DNA from: Hemerocallis citrina
Taxonomy: Eukaryota > Streptophyta > Magnoliopsida > Asparagales > Asphodelaceae
DNA: 64,000 nucleotides
Direction: 5' to 3'
NCBI GenBank assembly: GCA_017893485.1
Contig: JACEHZ010000597.1
Location: forward strand, 310,001 to 374,000
The notes beneath the pieces were generated by a model, which saw nothing but the letters and a program-made list of their open reading frames with translations, did no database searches and was not told where the DNA came from. Shown here piece by piece: positions 12,246 through 24,511 of this stretch. Each line of letters starts with the position of its first letter. The stretch's first letter is position 1. The position numbers and the translations under genes are program-made.

Positions 12246-13304
12246 TGGCCTTCTTCATAGGTAACTAGGTAAGAGTTCAGAGTCCCCACCTCTTCTGGGC
12301 CATAAATCTTGTCCCACTCAATGACAGCAAGCTAGTACTCATCTTTCAGACATAATTTGCAATCATACCCAAAGCTTTAGCAACAGCTGTGTGAAAGGGA
12401 AACCTTTCTCCTTTGAAATCCATTCACTTTTGCCATTCACATGCATTTGATACGAAAAAATTCATTTGATAACATCAAAGTAGCTCCAAGTAAGTAACTG
12501 AGGTAAAAGGGAACATCAAACTGCTTATATAGCCATCACAACATAACCAACATTATATAGGCAAAATATTAAACAAGTATATCAGGTCCTGTCGAAGGTG
12601 CTATAGAAAAACAAGCAAGAAGATCAAATTGATAGAGAAAGCTAGATGCCTTTAAGCAAAGTTCATATCAAACAATACCAGACATAGCACACAATCAATG
12701 GAAAGCCAAGCTTGATTTATCAAGCACATGCACTCCCACACAAGACATTACACTTCAATAAACAGATCCATGTACTCTATTAAGTCAAGATTCCCACAAA
12801 GTTAGTCAATCTGCGTACTTAAGGCCGAATCACCACTAACAACTTTATGTTCCTAATTCTTTACTAAAAACTACATCAATATTCCCCACTTTCGCGTTGG
12901 CTCCCCGTTCCAGTCAATTATTCACCCGTTCACCATTCACCCGTTCACCAGCATAAAGCATGTATCCACTTCTCGAGTTCAAAGCTTACAATACTTCCTT
13001 TCTAGTCAGTCACCATTTCACTACATCATCATACATAATCAGCTACTATAATTCTCAAGTACTTCCATTATGTTATCAAGTCAAAATCAGTACAAACATT
13101 ACAAGGAAACAACTACTTTCACACTGCATTGCTGCTTCAAACTCACAAATTTCCGCACTCAGACCAAACACTAATTGTATGGCCTCACTAGCCAGATCCC
13201 CCCATGGGAGCTAAAAGTGACTGTCAAATTCAAGAGTTTCACACTTATTCATGCTTCTTCTTGAGGAATCCCCCAAGGGTGTCTTGGGAATGGAGATAAG
13301 TTAA
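12246..13304. other. Unassigned non-coding stretch
   Basis: No gene, TIR or LTR recognised between the LINE remnant and the gypsy A LTR. Composition is ordinary; frames are short. Confidence 0.5.
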
Positions 13305-13861
13305 TGTTGTCGATGATTTCGGTGTGGGGGCAATCAGATGAATTTGTGAGTTCGTGAGGAGTCGAAGAGGTCAAACCTGACCACTTCCACTGTTGATAGG
13401 CTGGCTCCTTGGTGCTGCCGCTGACCTGCACAAAGTGCAAAACATCGGGATGGATCTCGGCGACGCACCCTCCGATGCTCTTGTGAATACTCAGGAAAGA
13501 ATATGAAAAAGCTTTAGGTAGGCAAAGAGTGATCACCTTGTAATGGTAGGAGGTAGGGGATTTAATAGTCGCCGTGGGAATCTGCTTTGAGATAAGAACG
13601 AATCCCAACTCCCCGGTGTGGCTGGATGGAAGTGGTTAGAACCACCTCCTAAGGATAAGGACGGATCAAGATTTCTCCATATCTTCCTGAACTGTCTCTC
13701 AACGGGTTGGGACCCGTTCATGGGTTATTGAGCCCTATAGAAGAGACTCAGTTCCCATTTCGGACCCATCTGTAAGAGAGATTACCGTTTTGCCCCTGTA
13801 AACTTTAAGATTTGTGCCCAATTTGAACGATTCCAATTTAATCCCATTTTTAGCCATATCA
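13305..13861 (-). repeat. Gypsy A 3' LTR
   Basis: On the minus strand it starts TGATATGGC at 13861 and ends ...CGACAACA at 13305. Compared with the 5' LTR it lacks about 20 bp (near 13716), and its TATA box is changed (TATTAAA instead of TATAAAA). Confidence 0.85.
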
Positions 13862-13880
13862 CGAGCCCCTCACTCCTAAA
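13862..13880 (-). other. Gypsy A polypurine tract
   Basis: Read on the minus strand, the bases before the 3' LTR are GGAGTGAGGGGCTCG, purine-rich and directly abutting TGATATGG. This is the expected site of plus-strand DNA priming. Confidence 0.6.
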
Positions 13881-14744
13881 GACTGTTTGCTACAGCCTTT
13901 GGGGAGCAGTTTTGCTGTTTCAATGGCATACAGGACTTTATCAGTGTTCTTAAAGGGGGTTCGAATCTTGTTCGAGAGGTGATGGTGTTTTTCTGAGCTG
14001 GTAACACACCTAAGATTGTTCTTAGGTTCTTCTGGGTTTTTGGAGATTTTTCTCAATTTTCATATTATTTTTTTCGAACCATTTATTCAATTTTGCAAAG
14101 TAATGATTTGTTTTCAAGGAGCACTAATTAATTGTCCTAACCAATAATTATTTACCCAGGGGCTCAAAAATATTTTCCCCAATTTATAATTATTTTTTAG
14201 AATTTTAAATTAATTTTCCTAAATTTTTAATCTTTTTTTGCAATTTTTAAATATATAATTCGAATTAATAAATAAAAAATAGAATTAATCACCTTATTAT
14301 CGATGTAGACGAATCTGGGACGTCCATCACTTGCTAGTGCGAATATTTGAACGATCTAAGGGTGGATCTCAGCTTTGGTGACATGGCTGAATCAGAGGCG
14401 CTCATTAGGCTCAGCTGAGAACTTCCAAGAGATCGGATGGCTCTCTTGACGTGAAGGCGTTCTTTTCCCCCGTTTGGGGGTCGGTGGCAAGAGCGCTCGG
14501 CACCTATCGCGGACCCCCTTTAGCCACTTCGGTATGTTGACACGTGTCTGGATGGAGGCCGAGGTCGAAGGAGTTCGGCGTATGGTGCCGAGGTCGAGAG
14601 GGACCACGAGAGGATGACACGTGTCTAGGTGGAGGCCGAGGTCGAAGGGGTTCGGCGTATGGCGCCGAGGTCGAGAGGGACCTCGAGAGGATGACACGTG
14701 TCTGGGTTGACCGTTGACCGTTGACTGGTCAGAGTATTTTCCCG

Positions 14745-15325
14745 TATTTGGACATCGGTGGCAAGAGCACTCGGCACAGGTTGCCGATGTCCAGGGATGG
14801 TTTTTCTCGTATTTGGATGTCGGGGGCAAGAGTGCTCGGCACAAATTGCCGAAGTCCAAGAGAGAATTTTCTCATGTTTGGACACCGGTGGCAAGAGTGC
14901 TCGGCGCAGGTTGCCGAAGTCCCGGAGTAATTTTTCTCGCATTTGGACGTCGGTGGCAAGAGCGCTCGACACAGGTTGCTAAAGTCCAAGAGAGATTTTT
15001 TCTCACGTTTGGACGCCGTTGGCAAGAGTGCTCGGCGCAGGTTGCCGAAATCCAGGAGTGATTTTTCACGTATTTGGACGTGGTGGCAAGAGCGCTCGAC
15101 ACAGGTTGTCGAAGTCCAAGAGATATTTTTCTCGCATTTGGACGTTAGTGGCAAGAGCGCTCGGCACAGGTCGCCAAAGTCCAAGAGGGATTTTTCCTCA
15201 CATTTGGACGTCGGTGGCAAGAGCGCTCGGCACAGGCTGCCGAAGTCCAAGAGGGATTCTTTCCCACGTTTGGACGTCGGTGGCAAGAGTGCTCGGCGCA
15301 GGTTGCTGGAGTCCAATAGATTGGC
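14745..15325 (+). repeat. 65-bp tandem repeat, about nine units, in gypsy A
   Basis: Units of about 65 bp run around the core GGCAAGAGNGCTCGGCNCAG followed by GTTGCCGAAGTCC. They diverge by 10-20 percent. Two more units occur at 38090-38225, at the far end of the antisense gene. The array lies just upstream of that gene's TATA box, so a promoter or enhancer role is possible (inference). The long open frames here on both strands arise from the repeat and are not genes. Confidence 0.85.
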
Positions 15326-15451
15326 ACGTGGTGCGCTGACCATTTGACCGTTGACCAGTCAAAGGCCTGTTGAGTTTCTTGTCGTCTTGTGGTTGATGGG
15401 CCGGGCTTTTGAGTTTTTGAAGCCCGTTGGTCTCGATTTGCGTGTAGCTTC

Positions 15452-15457
15452 TATAAA
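15452..15457 (+). promoter_or_regulatory. TATA box for the antisense gene of gypsy A
   Basis: TATAAA in the context TTCTATAAAACTTCACCCCC, about 165 bases before the first ATG of the antisense gene, at a fitting distance from a C/T-rich start region near 15485. It drives the plus strand, opposite to gag-pol. Confidence 0.55.
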
Positions 15458-15620
15458 ACTTCACCCCCACTCCTCATTTGCTCATTTCTCTAGTTTTTAC
15501 TCAGGCGACTAGTTTTCACTAGCGGAAGCTTCAGGCAAGAATTTACCGACTTTCGGTGATCTTTCTGACCGTCGCTGTCACTTCAAGGTAACTCAACACT
15601 TAGCTTATTTTTTTAGAAAA

Positions 15621-16600
15621 ATGTTTAGCTTGCTACTGAGGCCAGAGACCTCCCCCTCTCGCTCATGGGCCGACCTCGAGACAAGCTCTTCCAATCGACA
15701 AGGGAAAGCCGTAGAAGGGCCCACTTTGGCCGTAGTGGAGACTGTAGTTGAGAACCCGTGGAAGATGGGGGCGTTCAGCAGGTTGCCCGAGGTTCTGACC
15801 GAACTTCAGAGGGTTCGGGAACTACCGGAGGAGCATGCCGAACGAATCATGTACGGAATGGGGCGGAGCTTCGAAGAGAATGCCGCAAGGGAGACTTCAG
15901 AGGTTGACAATACCATCTCTAAACTCAACGAGGCGGACTTGGCCTCAGCTCGAGAGTGCTCTCAGATCCCCGAGGAGTTTGAGCTGATGCTGCCCGGACT
16001 TGGAGTGAAGGCCAATTCACCCATGCCGGTGAATATGTGCTTCTGGCCGGTCGACGCTTTCATAGCCGGGGCGCGGCTACCTCTCCACCCATTTGCTATC
16101 GAGGTGCTGCGGTGGTTTCGGATCAGTCCAATTCAGCTCATGCCGAATGGGTGGAGGGTGATCAACGGGTTCATCCTCCACTGTCAGGCAGCAGAGATTG
16201 AGCCGGACCTGAGAGTGCTCCGGGCCCTCTAACGGCTTCATCAGCAACATAGGTCAGAGTTCAGGTTCTACCTGGCTCCGAGGCACGACGCCAGACTCGT
16301 CAGCTGCCCGAACTCGATAAAGCACTAGAGGGACAAGTACTTTCTCATCCGAAGTAGAGAGCTGTGGGGCATCACGACGACCTGGGTCAAAGAGGTGTCG
16401 AAGAGAGTGAGGGAGAGTCCGGTGCTTTACCCCGATGAAGAAGACAAGGTTCGAACTCTTCTCGACCGACCGAAGCTCGATTGGAGGGACCTGATGGAGG
16501 AGGTGCTCTTCAGGGGGGGTCTCAGCCGCATAAGCCCCAGTATGCAGTCTACTATTTTTTTCTTTTTTTCTTTTTGGGTTCAGTTTACTTGTGAGTAATC
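15621..16600 (+). pseudogene. Antisense ORF of gypsy A, part 1 (putative gypsy-type transposon domain)
   Basis: The frame runs 203 codons to a TAA at 16230 and then resumes in frame past a second stop near 16326. Around residues 140-190 it has the pattern LPLHPFAIEVLRWF, then SPIQLMPNGW, then a hydrophobic block with Cys. That is the conserved core of PF04195, 'putative gypsy type transposon'. The family is found in extra ORFs of Tat elements; its function is unknown. A coding sequence on the strand opposite gag-pol, with its own TATA box upstream, fits a separately transcribed accessory gene. Two stops make this copy a pseudogene. It is cut by the solo LTR at 16672. Confidence 0.7.
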
Positions 16601-17656
16601 AACTCTCCCTTTTGCGCAAAAACTATGCACTTCGACCTCATGCTGGCGCAACACGGGGTTTTAAGCAGCAATGTAGCGCCCCGAATCCCCATAGTGGTGA
16701 TCTGTGACGTAATCCAGAATCTTTCCTTCAAACAGTCACAATACAGGAAAAAAAAACAGGAATTTTTTTTAACAAATTTTATTCCATGATGTACAGGTTC
16801 AAGTATTACAATATTCGCTGTTCAGAAATTACAAATCATGTTCTACAAAAAAAATAACAAAAGCGAATAAGGAACACTTGGTACTGTCACTTGGATGCAC
16901 CATCAGGCTTGAGCTTCCCTGGACTCCACGGGTCCGACATCTAGCACCTAAAACAGTGGGCACGTCAGTAATTCTAATGACGCAAAGCTGATAAAAGCAG
17001 CGATCTCCAAAACAAATCAAATATGAATGCAAAAGAAAAATAACTAAATGGGAGGGAGGTGGGGTCGAGCCAAGTGCGTCCGTGTATTTAGGGATTTGAA
17101 CCCTAGTAATCTAATGCACACGTCAAGATGTACTTAGTCTAATGCAAGCGAGACTTTGGAAATGTATGCATCCCATACTACATACTTTCCAATTCAAGTC
17201 GTCTCCAAGTTTAGGGATTTGAACCCTCGCCATGCATCCTACTCTCGTACTCGACCTGTTCCTGATAGATAGATCGTGGTTGATGAGGTTGCAGACTAAT
17301 CGGTCTCACCTGTTCTGTAGTCACATTGTGGTGTCTCAGTTTGCCACTAGTGCCCGACGCTCGGACCCCATTCAAAAGCCATGACGAACTTAAAGATACA
17401 CGGCAGCGTACCTATGGCGCCGAATTTCACAGGACCGCAGCCCATACGACCCGTTTTGTCCACCTATATAGAACTTGACGGCCTCGAAAGTTTAATCCCC
17501 CTATCCACCAGGAAATCCCATCCCGTCCTTATCACGGTACTTCAGGAATCAACAGTGCAAGATACGCACCGCAGCACGTATCCATAATGACAGGAAAGTA
17601 CGTCACCCGATTACTAGTGGCTAGAAACTATTGCGGTTATAGGGGATGACAATATC

Positions 17657-18530
17657 GAAAATTTTGCCGTACTACCCCACTTTTTGAAAATATTTAGCGC
17701 TCTGCCCCACTTCCCAAAACAATTAGCGATATGCCCTTGTTTAGGACACGTCAGCAAGAAACGTTATTGAAAAAAACGACATAGGTTATTTCGATGCCGT
17801 TCTTCCCAATAACGGCATCTATTTTACATTTTTTTTCATGCCGTTATTTGAAATAACGGCATCAGTATATTTCTCTTACAAGTGTGAATCTTCTAACTTT
17901 AAAAAGTTCTAAGTGTGAAAAAAACTTATAAATAATGCCGTTATCCTGAATAACGGCATTCGAATGACTGATGCCGTTATTGGAGATAACGACATCAGTT
18001 ATATATAAATATGAACTCTTGCCGTTGTTTGGAAACAGAGAGAATGAATAAAAAGTTTTAAAAAAGAAAATTATAACTGATGCCGTTATTTGGAATAACG
18101 GCATTAGTTATAAATTTTTTTAAAAAAACTTATTCGTCAGAGAGGATGAATAATAAGTTACTTTTTTATAAAAAAAATTTATAACTGATGCCGTTATTCC
18201 AAATAACGGCATCAGTATTGAGAATGCCGTTATTTGAAATAACGACATCTGTTATAAGGTTTTCACACTTGCAATTTTTTCTCTAAGTGGAGACTACAAG
18301 CTGTCGAAAAACAAAACAACCTATGTCGTTATTCCAAATAACGGCATGACGCTTTTTTTTTCAAACAAATGTCGTTATTGGGAAGAACGGCATCGAAATA
18401 ACCTATGTCGTTTTCCTCAATAACGTTTCTTGCTGACGTGTCCTAAACAAGGGCATATCGCTAATTGTTTTGAGAAGTGGGGCAGAGCGCTAAATATTTT
18501 CAAAAAGTGGGGTAGTACGGCAAAATTTTC
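17657..18530. mobile_element. MULE-type MITE with palindrome array, 9-bp TSD
   Basis: GACAATATC is directly repeated at 17648-17656 and 18531-18539. The ends are inverted repeats of about 170 bp, starting GAAAATTTTGCCGTACTACC on both sides. A perfect 9-bp duplication with long TIRs is diagnostic for Mutator-like elements. There is no transposase. Inside are about nine short palindromes of the form ATGCCGTTATT-spacer-AATAACGGCAT at about 17793, 17838, 17935, 17970, 18079, 18187, 18223, 18322 and 18369, each 24-28 bp with a variable centre. Confidence 0.9.
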
Positions 18531-20350
18531 GACAATATCTAGTTAACATTAAGTCTACCTAGACGTGTTATAAGGGCATGGTCACAGCCTGATCCACAGT
18601 CTAGGTTGCACCTAGTCTCAACGATATCCCTAACGGAACCCTAATCCTTGTCTACCAACTGGCGGCTCCGGCGACGCAACCACCTTGCTCGCCACTTCCC
18701 CATATGAATCTTGCCTTAACTCGGCCCGCGATCATCTCCCATGATTCTGTCGGCGCCCGAGTCGGCCATCTTTAATTGCTAATGGCGGAAGTCCCGAAGT
18801 TGTCCTAACGGTTGGTAGGCGTAGGCGATTAATTAGACATGGCCGACGACTCAATTGTCGTTCAAGGCCCTCCCCTATGTCTTAATTAGCATGAGACACC
18901 AAAAACAACTAAGTATGGGGGTATACAACTACCCCTAAATCTCCAATCAACACGTGAGAGTAGGGGAAAATCATGCATATGCAAAATATCACCTCCTTAA
19001 GAGTGGCTGGATCTGTCAAGCGTTTTGAAAAATCACATTAATCACAATACAACTCGGAATTACGAGTTCCTGGGCTTTTCAGAAAGCTTAGGGTCTCTAC
19101 TACAAGTCCCTAGTGCAACACTTTGGCAAATTCCGAACATATATACCCAGAAAATCAAAAGTGCACTGACTGCGTAATCAGCCCTAAGTGTTGAACGTAG
19201 TCTATGCTAAATTCCATAAAAAATCAACCCCTTGTTGAAAGCTTATGAAATTTTAGAATCCACAACTAGATACCCATCACTGCATTGTGTCCAAAATGCA
19301 GTGAGTCCAAAAATTGCACTTAAACTCCTAATATGCACAGAGTTATAGCTTTTCAAACACAACCCAAAATCTCCACTGTTTTTTCAGACAAGGTTTGCAC
19401 TTCCACTTTCAATTTATTTTGGAAACTTTATCAAAAGTCATCTAAAAATTCTAAAATTTTGGAATCTTAAAATAGACTCCTACCATAAGTTCCTTGCAAA
19501 ATTTCATAGCAATATCATAAATATACGAGTAGTTATGCGCATAAGAAATTCAGTCCCTAAACAGAAATCTGCAGTTCTATCTTTTAGACCAGCGAGATTT
19601 GGAGAATTTTTTGAGGTATCAAACCACTTCAGAAAAGGGAAAATTTTGGGATTTTTGTAGTAGACATATACAAGAGATTCCACAAGAATTTTCAGCCAAG
19701 AATATCTAACCAATAATTAATTATGATTTTCCGAAGTTACTACAGAATTTCTCAAAGCTGCTGTTTCTGTAGTCATTTGCTGTCCGAATTTGGGGACTTG
19801 TTTGGGCTATTAGGTGGCTTCAAATTAAAAAAATCATGTAAGCCCTAGATACATAGCAAAACAATCTCCCAAATTTGAGCTTAAGATTCCTAACCGTTTA
19901 TGAGATAAAAATTTCCAAACTAGACTTCAAGAACATGGTTCTTAACAAAGTTTTGAAGAGAAGTTATTCCACCATATGACTTTTCCTTCTCTTAGCATAC
20001 TCATTACTCATACATGGCAATCAAGTTTTTTTTTTCCCCTTTTTTATTTTCTTAGCTATTCTATCATGCAAATCCTCATACACAAGAAAAACTTAATCTT
20101 TAAGTGTTTAGAGAAATCACCCACATCTTGTGTTGTTGTGGAAACTCCTTGATCTTTTGCTTGCTCCTTGAGATGCTCCTTGCTTCCTTCTTCACTTCCT
20201 CTACCTAGCTACTACTACAAAAGGATCTCTTTTGATCTTCTTACCTAGCCACTCTAGCCTTTCTTTCTCTCTTTCCCTTTCTTTTTTTTCTTTTTCTTTG
20301 GAAACAAGAACAAATGACAAAGTAGGATGAGAGAGTAAATGAGAGGAGCA

Positions 20351-20356
20351 TTTATA
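20351..20356 (-). promoter_or_regulatory. TATA box of solo LTR 1
   Basis: On the minus strand CTATAAATGCTCCTCTC, about 420 bases into the LTR, is the likely core promoter. The sister LTR at 27231 has CATATAAACCCC at the corresponding place. Confidence 0.5.
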
Positions 20357-20774
20357 GAGTGAAGGAGTTAGGGTTTCTCCTAGAAGATGAGGCCGGCAAT
20401 TCATGAGGTGTAGGGTGGGGATGGGAGTTGATTGAGTTAGTGGAGGTGGAGGGTGAGATCAAGTGCCAACTCATCAAGACTAGAAGCTTCAAAGACTTCT
20501 CTTGGAGTCTTCATGAAGACTTCTTCATATGCAATTTTCACCTTTAGATCTTCATCAAGATTGATGCTAGGGTTTGATTAGGATAAGGGTTAGGTTTCAC
20601 CCTAGGAACCCTAAGCCTCCATACCCTAACCCTAACCCTAGTGCACAAATGTGCATGGCTATTTCCTTCAATAATCATGCACCAATTTATTCGAGTAGTA
20701 AATTTAGAAAAATAATACACACACACACACACATATATATATAGAAAATATTTTATTTTGTTCGGGACTTTACA

Positions 20775-21011
20775 AGCAAGGCCCCGAGGAAGAGGAAGAA
20801 GGTCGTCTCGAAGGTGTCTTCTTCGAGACCAAAGACTGTCTCCGCAGCTGTAGAGCAGGTGGCGGTGGCGGCCACCGTGGTCCAGAGGCCACCGACCCCG
20901 ACGGCGACTTCGGCCTCGGCAGGGACATGGGCCTTCCCCTTAGCTGCCGCTTTGGGTATGGAGGCTGCACCTCTGACAGCCGAGGCCGAGGTGTTCCTGA
21001 CCGAGGAACAC
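20775..21011 (+). pseudogene. Antisense ORF of gypsy A, part 2 (basic, then Ala-rich)
   Basis: After the solo LTR the frame resumes with a lysine/arginine-rich stretch (KAPRKRKKVVSKV), which could serve as a nuclear localisation signal, followed by an Ala/Pro/Thr-rich linker. It runs to the hAT-1 insertion point at 21011 and continues at 36067. Confidence 0.6.
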
Positions 21012-21556
21012 CAAGGTTTTAAATCTCGGATTTCGGACTCATCTCGGCAAGGGGTATTTGGTCTCGGATAGGAGATATCGGAGGAGATTTCGGGAAAATC
21101 ATTTCGGACACTCAATAAATATATATTTATTGCTACTAAACAATATATAAAATGTTCTACGTGTCATTTAACATTAATGTCTATTTACTACTTTCTAATG
21201 CTCTATAACTCTTAACATTTGTTGTATTCTTGTTGCAGGACCAAAATGAGATGACTTCACTATATACAAAAAGCTAAACAAACTGAAAACAAGATAAAGG
21301 AATTTGTAAATTCATGTTGTAATGTTGTATGAGAAATATGCACTATTTGGCTACTAAATAGTCTATTCATTTGGATATTGTATTGTGGCTGCAAAGATTT
21401 TGTAAATTCATGTTTGTCATCTGATTAAAGTTATTGGATGTTGCCATAATTTGTGCTCTTTGTAATGCAATTATGCAAACTGAAGAAATGTAGAAAACAG
21501 AAGGAGAAAAATAGTTCAAAGAGTACCTTGGCCCATGTACAGCTTCATGTTCAAAT

Positions 21557-22772
21557 TTGTGATGCACGAGTACTCCAAAAACACCCCCGTAACAGTATCG
21601 GGTGCGGATACGCACGGATACGCTCTGGATACGCACCCAATACGTATCCGGGGTGTTTTTAATTAAAAAAAGGAAAAAAAGCTAGATACGGGATCGAGTA
21701 CGCCCGGGTGCGCCCGGGTACGCGATGGGTGCGCTCGGGTACGCCCGTTAAGGGGGAAAAAATTACAAAACCCTTTCATCTGCCCCTCTCTCTCCATCTC
21801 TCTCCTAACTCAAAAAAACAGATCGAAACCCCTTCCAAATCTCTTCGAACCCTAAATCCCCCCCAAAAAAATTCTCCCCTCTCTCTCCAAAATCGATCCC
21901 GTCTCTCCCCAAAATCGATCGACATAGCGCGCTCGACGACCTCGGCTCATCCTCGACGCTGTCTCTCTCGCCCACGTTGACCTCATCCTCGACGCTCGAC
22001 GACCTCATACTCGACGTCGCTGTCTCTCCTCCTGTCTTTCCTCGATGTCAAATCTTCACTGCCTAGACTAAGACCTCGACTCCACAACACTGTCGCTCAT
22101 CCTCTTTAACGCCGAATCTTGTTGTCTCCTTGTTCCCCCAAGGTATCACTTTGATGCTTTTTTGTGTGTTAATTTTATGCTTGATACTGCACACTTGTTC
22201 TTCCTCCAGTCGATGCATGCATGATGCATATGCTTGCTAAATTGATGCTTGATACTGGATGTTTTTCATTTCCTGGAAAGAAAAACTAGATAGTTGAAGC
22301 ATGATGAAGAAAAAATTGAGCTAGTTTACTGTTAATAGATTGATGAAGCATGAAGAAGAAGAAATTGAGCTAGTTTACTGTTAAAAACTGAGATATCACT
22401 TTGATGTTTTTCACTTACTTTATAGTTTACTGTTAGATAGTTCATAGTTTACTGTTAATTCTAGTTTGCTGTTAATAGATAGATAGTTCATAGTTTACTG
22501 ATAGTAGATAGATAGTTCATAGTTTACTGTTAATAGATAGGTAGTTCATAGTTTAATGTTAATAGTTAGTTAATTTTTATGTTACATATTCTAGATTACA
22601 ATCATGTTTTTAGTTATTATACTTTTTTGGAATTTTATACTTTTAACATAATATATATTAAATTAATTATTTTTATATTCAACGTATCCTTAACGTACCC
22701 GTATCCTAAATTTTTGAGAAATCACATATCCGCGTACTCGAGTCGTGTCGTACCCGTGTCCGTGCTACATAG
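21557..22772. mobile_element. hAT-like MITE, 1.2 kb, TSD GTTCAAAT
   Basis: GTTCAAAT is repeated at 21549-21556 and 22773-22780. The ends are imperfect inverted repeats (TTGTGATGCACGAGTAC against CTATGTAGCACGGACAC), and both sides are rich in GGGTACG/GGATACG motifs. It contains no transposase. It sits at the edge of the captured P450 sequence. Confidence 0.6.
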
Positions 22773-22785
22773 GTTCAAATCATTG

Positions 22786-23596
22786 TGATGAGTAACAAAA
22801 GGTCTAGCAGCTGCTCCTGGGCACAACCGTAGCCCCCCACCAAAGGACATGAAGCCATTATTTATATTTGTGTTGGATGAGGACTGCGAATGAAAACAGT
22901 TTTGTTAAACTAAATATTTCTCAAGATTTGGTTTCAAATCTACTCCATTTTTTTTCTGACCGAAAATAATGGAGCCTCAATGCCTCACTGTGATTCATTA
23001 AAAATGTCTTAGTGAATGATACCAGCATAGTAAATCAAATAACTATACAATCTTATGGATTTTTTCTTCCTGATTTTATATTATTCTTTACTATAAGAAA
23101 ATGGTGCAATATTATCTACCTATTGAATAAAAGTTTTCCAGTCGAAAATTACAACAGTTTAGCATAATAAATACTATTTATGAGAAGAACCAATTGTTTG
23201 ATTCTAAAACAATTTTCATGAAATAATAACCATTAGAAAGAACACTCATTTTCTCAAAAAAAAAGAAAAGAAAGGAAGAACATTGAAAATTTCTCAGTAT
23301 TACAAAAGAAGCCAATTCTTTAACGTTTAACAACTCACCATCCATCTCCACGGATTGAAACTCTCAGGATCCTCATACAAGGAAGGGTCTAAATGCACTG
23401 CAGCTAGATGAACCTGGACAGTATAACCCTGGGGGATTGTATAGCCTACACCAGATAGATAATGTGAGTATCTCTGTGAGGGTAAAAATTTATAAAATTA
23501 AACTGGTTAGACTATACCTTTGAATTGAACATCTTTGGTTACCGTCTTTGGAAGGAAACTAACAACATTGCCAAGACGTAACATCTCATTGATAAC
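22786..23596 (-). pseudogene. Captured cytochrome P450 fragment (clan 85/CYP90-like), three exons
   Basis: Three minus-strand exons. 23596-23518 reads INEMLRLGNVVSFLPKTVTK (K-helix region, E-x-x-R). 23445-23339 reads GYTIPQGYTVQVHLAAVHLD and then FNPWRW (the F-x-P-x-RW part of the PERF region). About 22850-22786 reads FMSFGGGLRLCPG, the heme-binding loop F-GG-R-C-G with its Cys ligand. Introns between them have GT and AG ends (for example AAAG/gtatag and tgtag/GC). Membrane anchor, I-helix and the other N-terminal parts are absent. The style fits plant P450s of the CYP85 clan, many of which act on steroids or terpenoids. The fragment lies inside hAT-1 and can only be a transduplicated relic. 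Confidence 0.75.
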
Positions 23597-23670
23597 CTTC
23601 AGAAAAAAGAAAAAAACAGAACATATCATTATTCTAAAAGAGAATAAGTCAGGAATCTTTTAAATCTAAC

Positions 23671-23752
23671 CTGAGGTTCGGTGAACTTAATTCCTGGGCT
23701 GGCTGTGAGACCAGCAAGATCATGTTCCATGTACTCAAATACTAAATACAAG
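23671..23752 (-). pseudogene. Captured CDK-like protein kinase exon
   Basis: An 82-bp minus-strand exon bounded by acceptor TTGCAG and donor GTTAGA. It reads LYLVFEYMEHDLAGL and then SPGIKFTEPQ. This is the hinge after kinase subdomain V of CDKC-like/IBS1-like plant kinases (VFEYMEHDLAGL is highly characteristic). Only this one exon is recognised. It lies 75 bases upstream (on the minus strand) of the P450 exons, which come from a different gene, so hAT-1 holds fragments of two unrelated host genes in one orientation. Confidence 0.7.
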
Positions 23753-24511
23753 CTGCAACATTTCAACCTCTTCCATCTATTATAGAGAAAGAGAGGGACC
23801 AATATTCTTACTCTGAAACATGGAAGACTTGATCCCTTCTTCTGCGAACTCTTTGCTTCCAATATCAATTTCTATTCAAACTGGAACGTAGAAATTTCAG
23901 CAACCATTCAAGTAAAATAAACTCAACAATTAATATAGCAATGAAGCACATGCTTCCTCAAATAGCAGAATCAGTAAAAATGAAAATAAAACTGTACATT
24001 CAAAAGCAGACAAACAAATCTAACTTGAAGGGGTTGAGCTTACTTGGGGCTGTTATGGGCTGAGCATTCAAAAGCAGGCAAAGCTAGCAAGGAAACTGTC
24101 CTGTACAAAATAAGAGAATGGCCAAACCAAAGTCAGATAATTTTGGCACATAAAATTATAACTAAGCTTCTAGGAAGACTGGAAGAGCATTATGCCAGCA
24201 AGATGATCTCTTAAACAGAAAACTGGAGTAACTTGGCTAGGTTCATCAATTATTCATCATGCAAAAGAAATGCTATTTACTATGAAAATACAATAATATA
24301 TAAAAAAGAAAGAGAAGAAATCACTTGCAATCAAGGCAAATTCATACAAAAACACACATAAACATAAGTAGGCAAATTCATAGTTTCATACACATGTAGA
24401 TTTTATGCTCACTGCTACTGCTTACTGCTGCTAATGCTAGTCCAATGAAACACAATGAAACAGTAAAAAACACAAGCAACAACAATAATAAGCAGCAGTA
24501 AGTAGCAGTAA

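Larger units (their letters stand above)
16672..20774 (-). mobile_element. Solo LTR 1, about 4.1 kb (minus), TSD AGCAA
   Basis: On the minus strand it starts TGTAAAGTCCCGAAC and ends TTCGGGGCGCTACA. AGCAA is repeated directly at 16667-16671 and 20775-20779. Its sequence is related in inverse to the LTR at 27231-31405, for example around GCGAGGGTTCAAATCCCT (17215-17245 against 30680-30700). No gag-pol lies inside and no second LTR nearby, so it is a solo LTR. Length and TGTAA...TTACA-type ends suggest a chromovirus such as Tekay/Del (inference). It holds the MITE at 17657-18530. Confidence 0.8.

Noticed and set aside
14392..15470. Several 60-204-codon open frames on both strands
   Set aside because: They arise from the 65-bp repeat, whose length is not a multiple of three and which lacks stops; no domain is visible.
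20624..20642. Telomere-like ACCCTAACCCTAACCCTAG
   Set aside because: Only about two and a half units inside solo LTR 1, in a region full of CCCTA words; not an interstitial telomere array.
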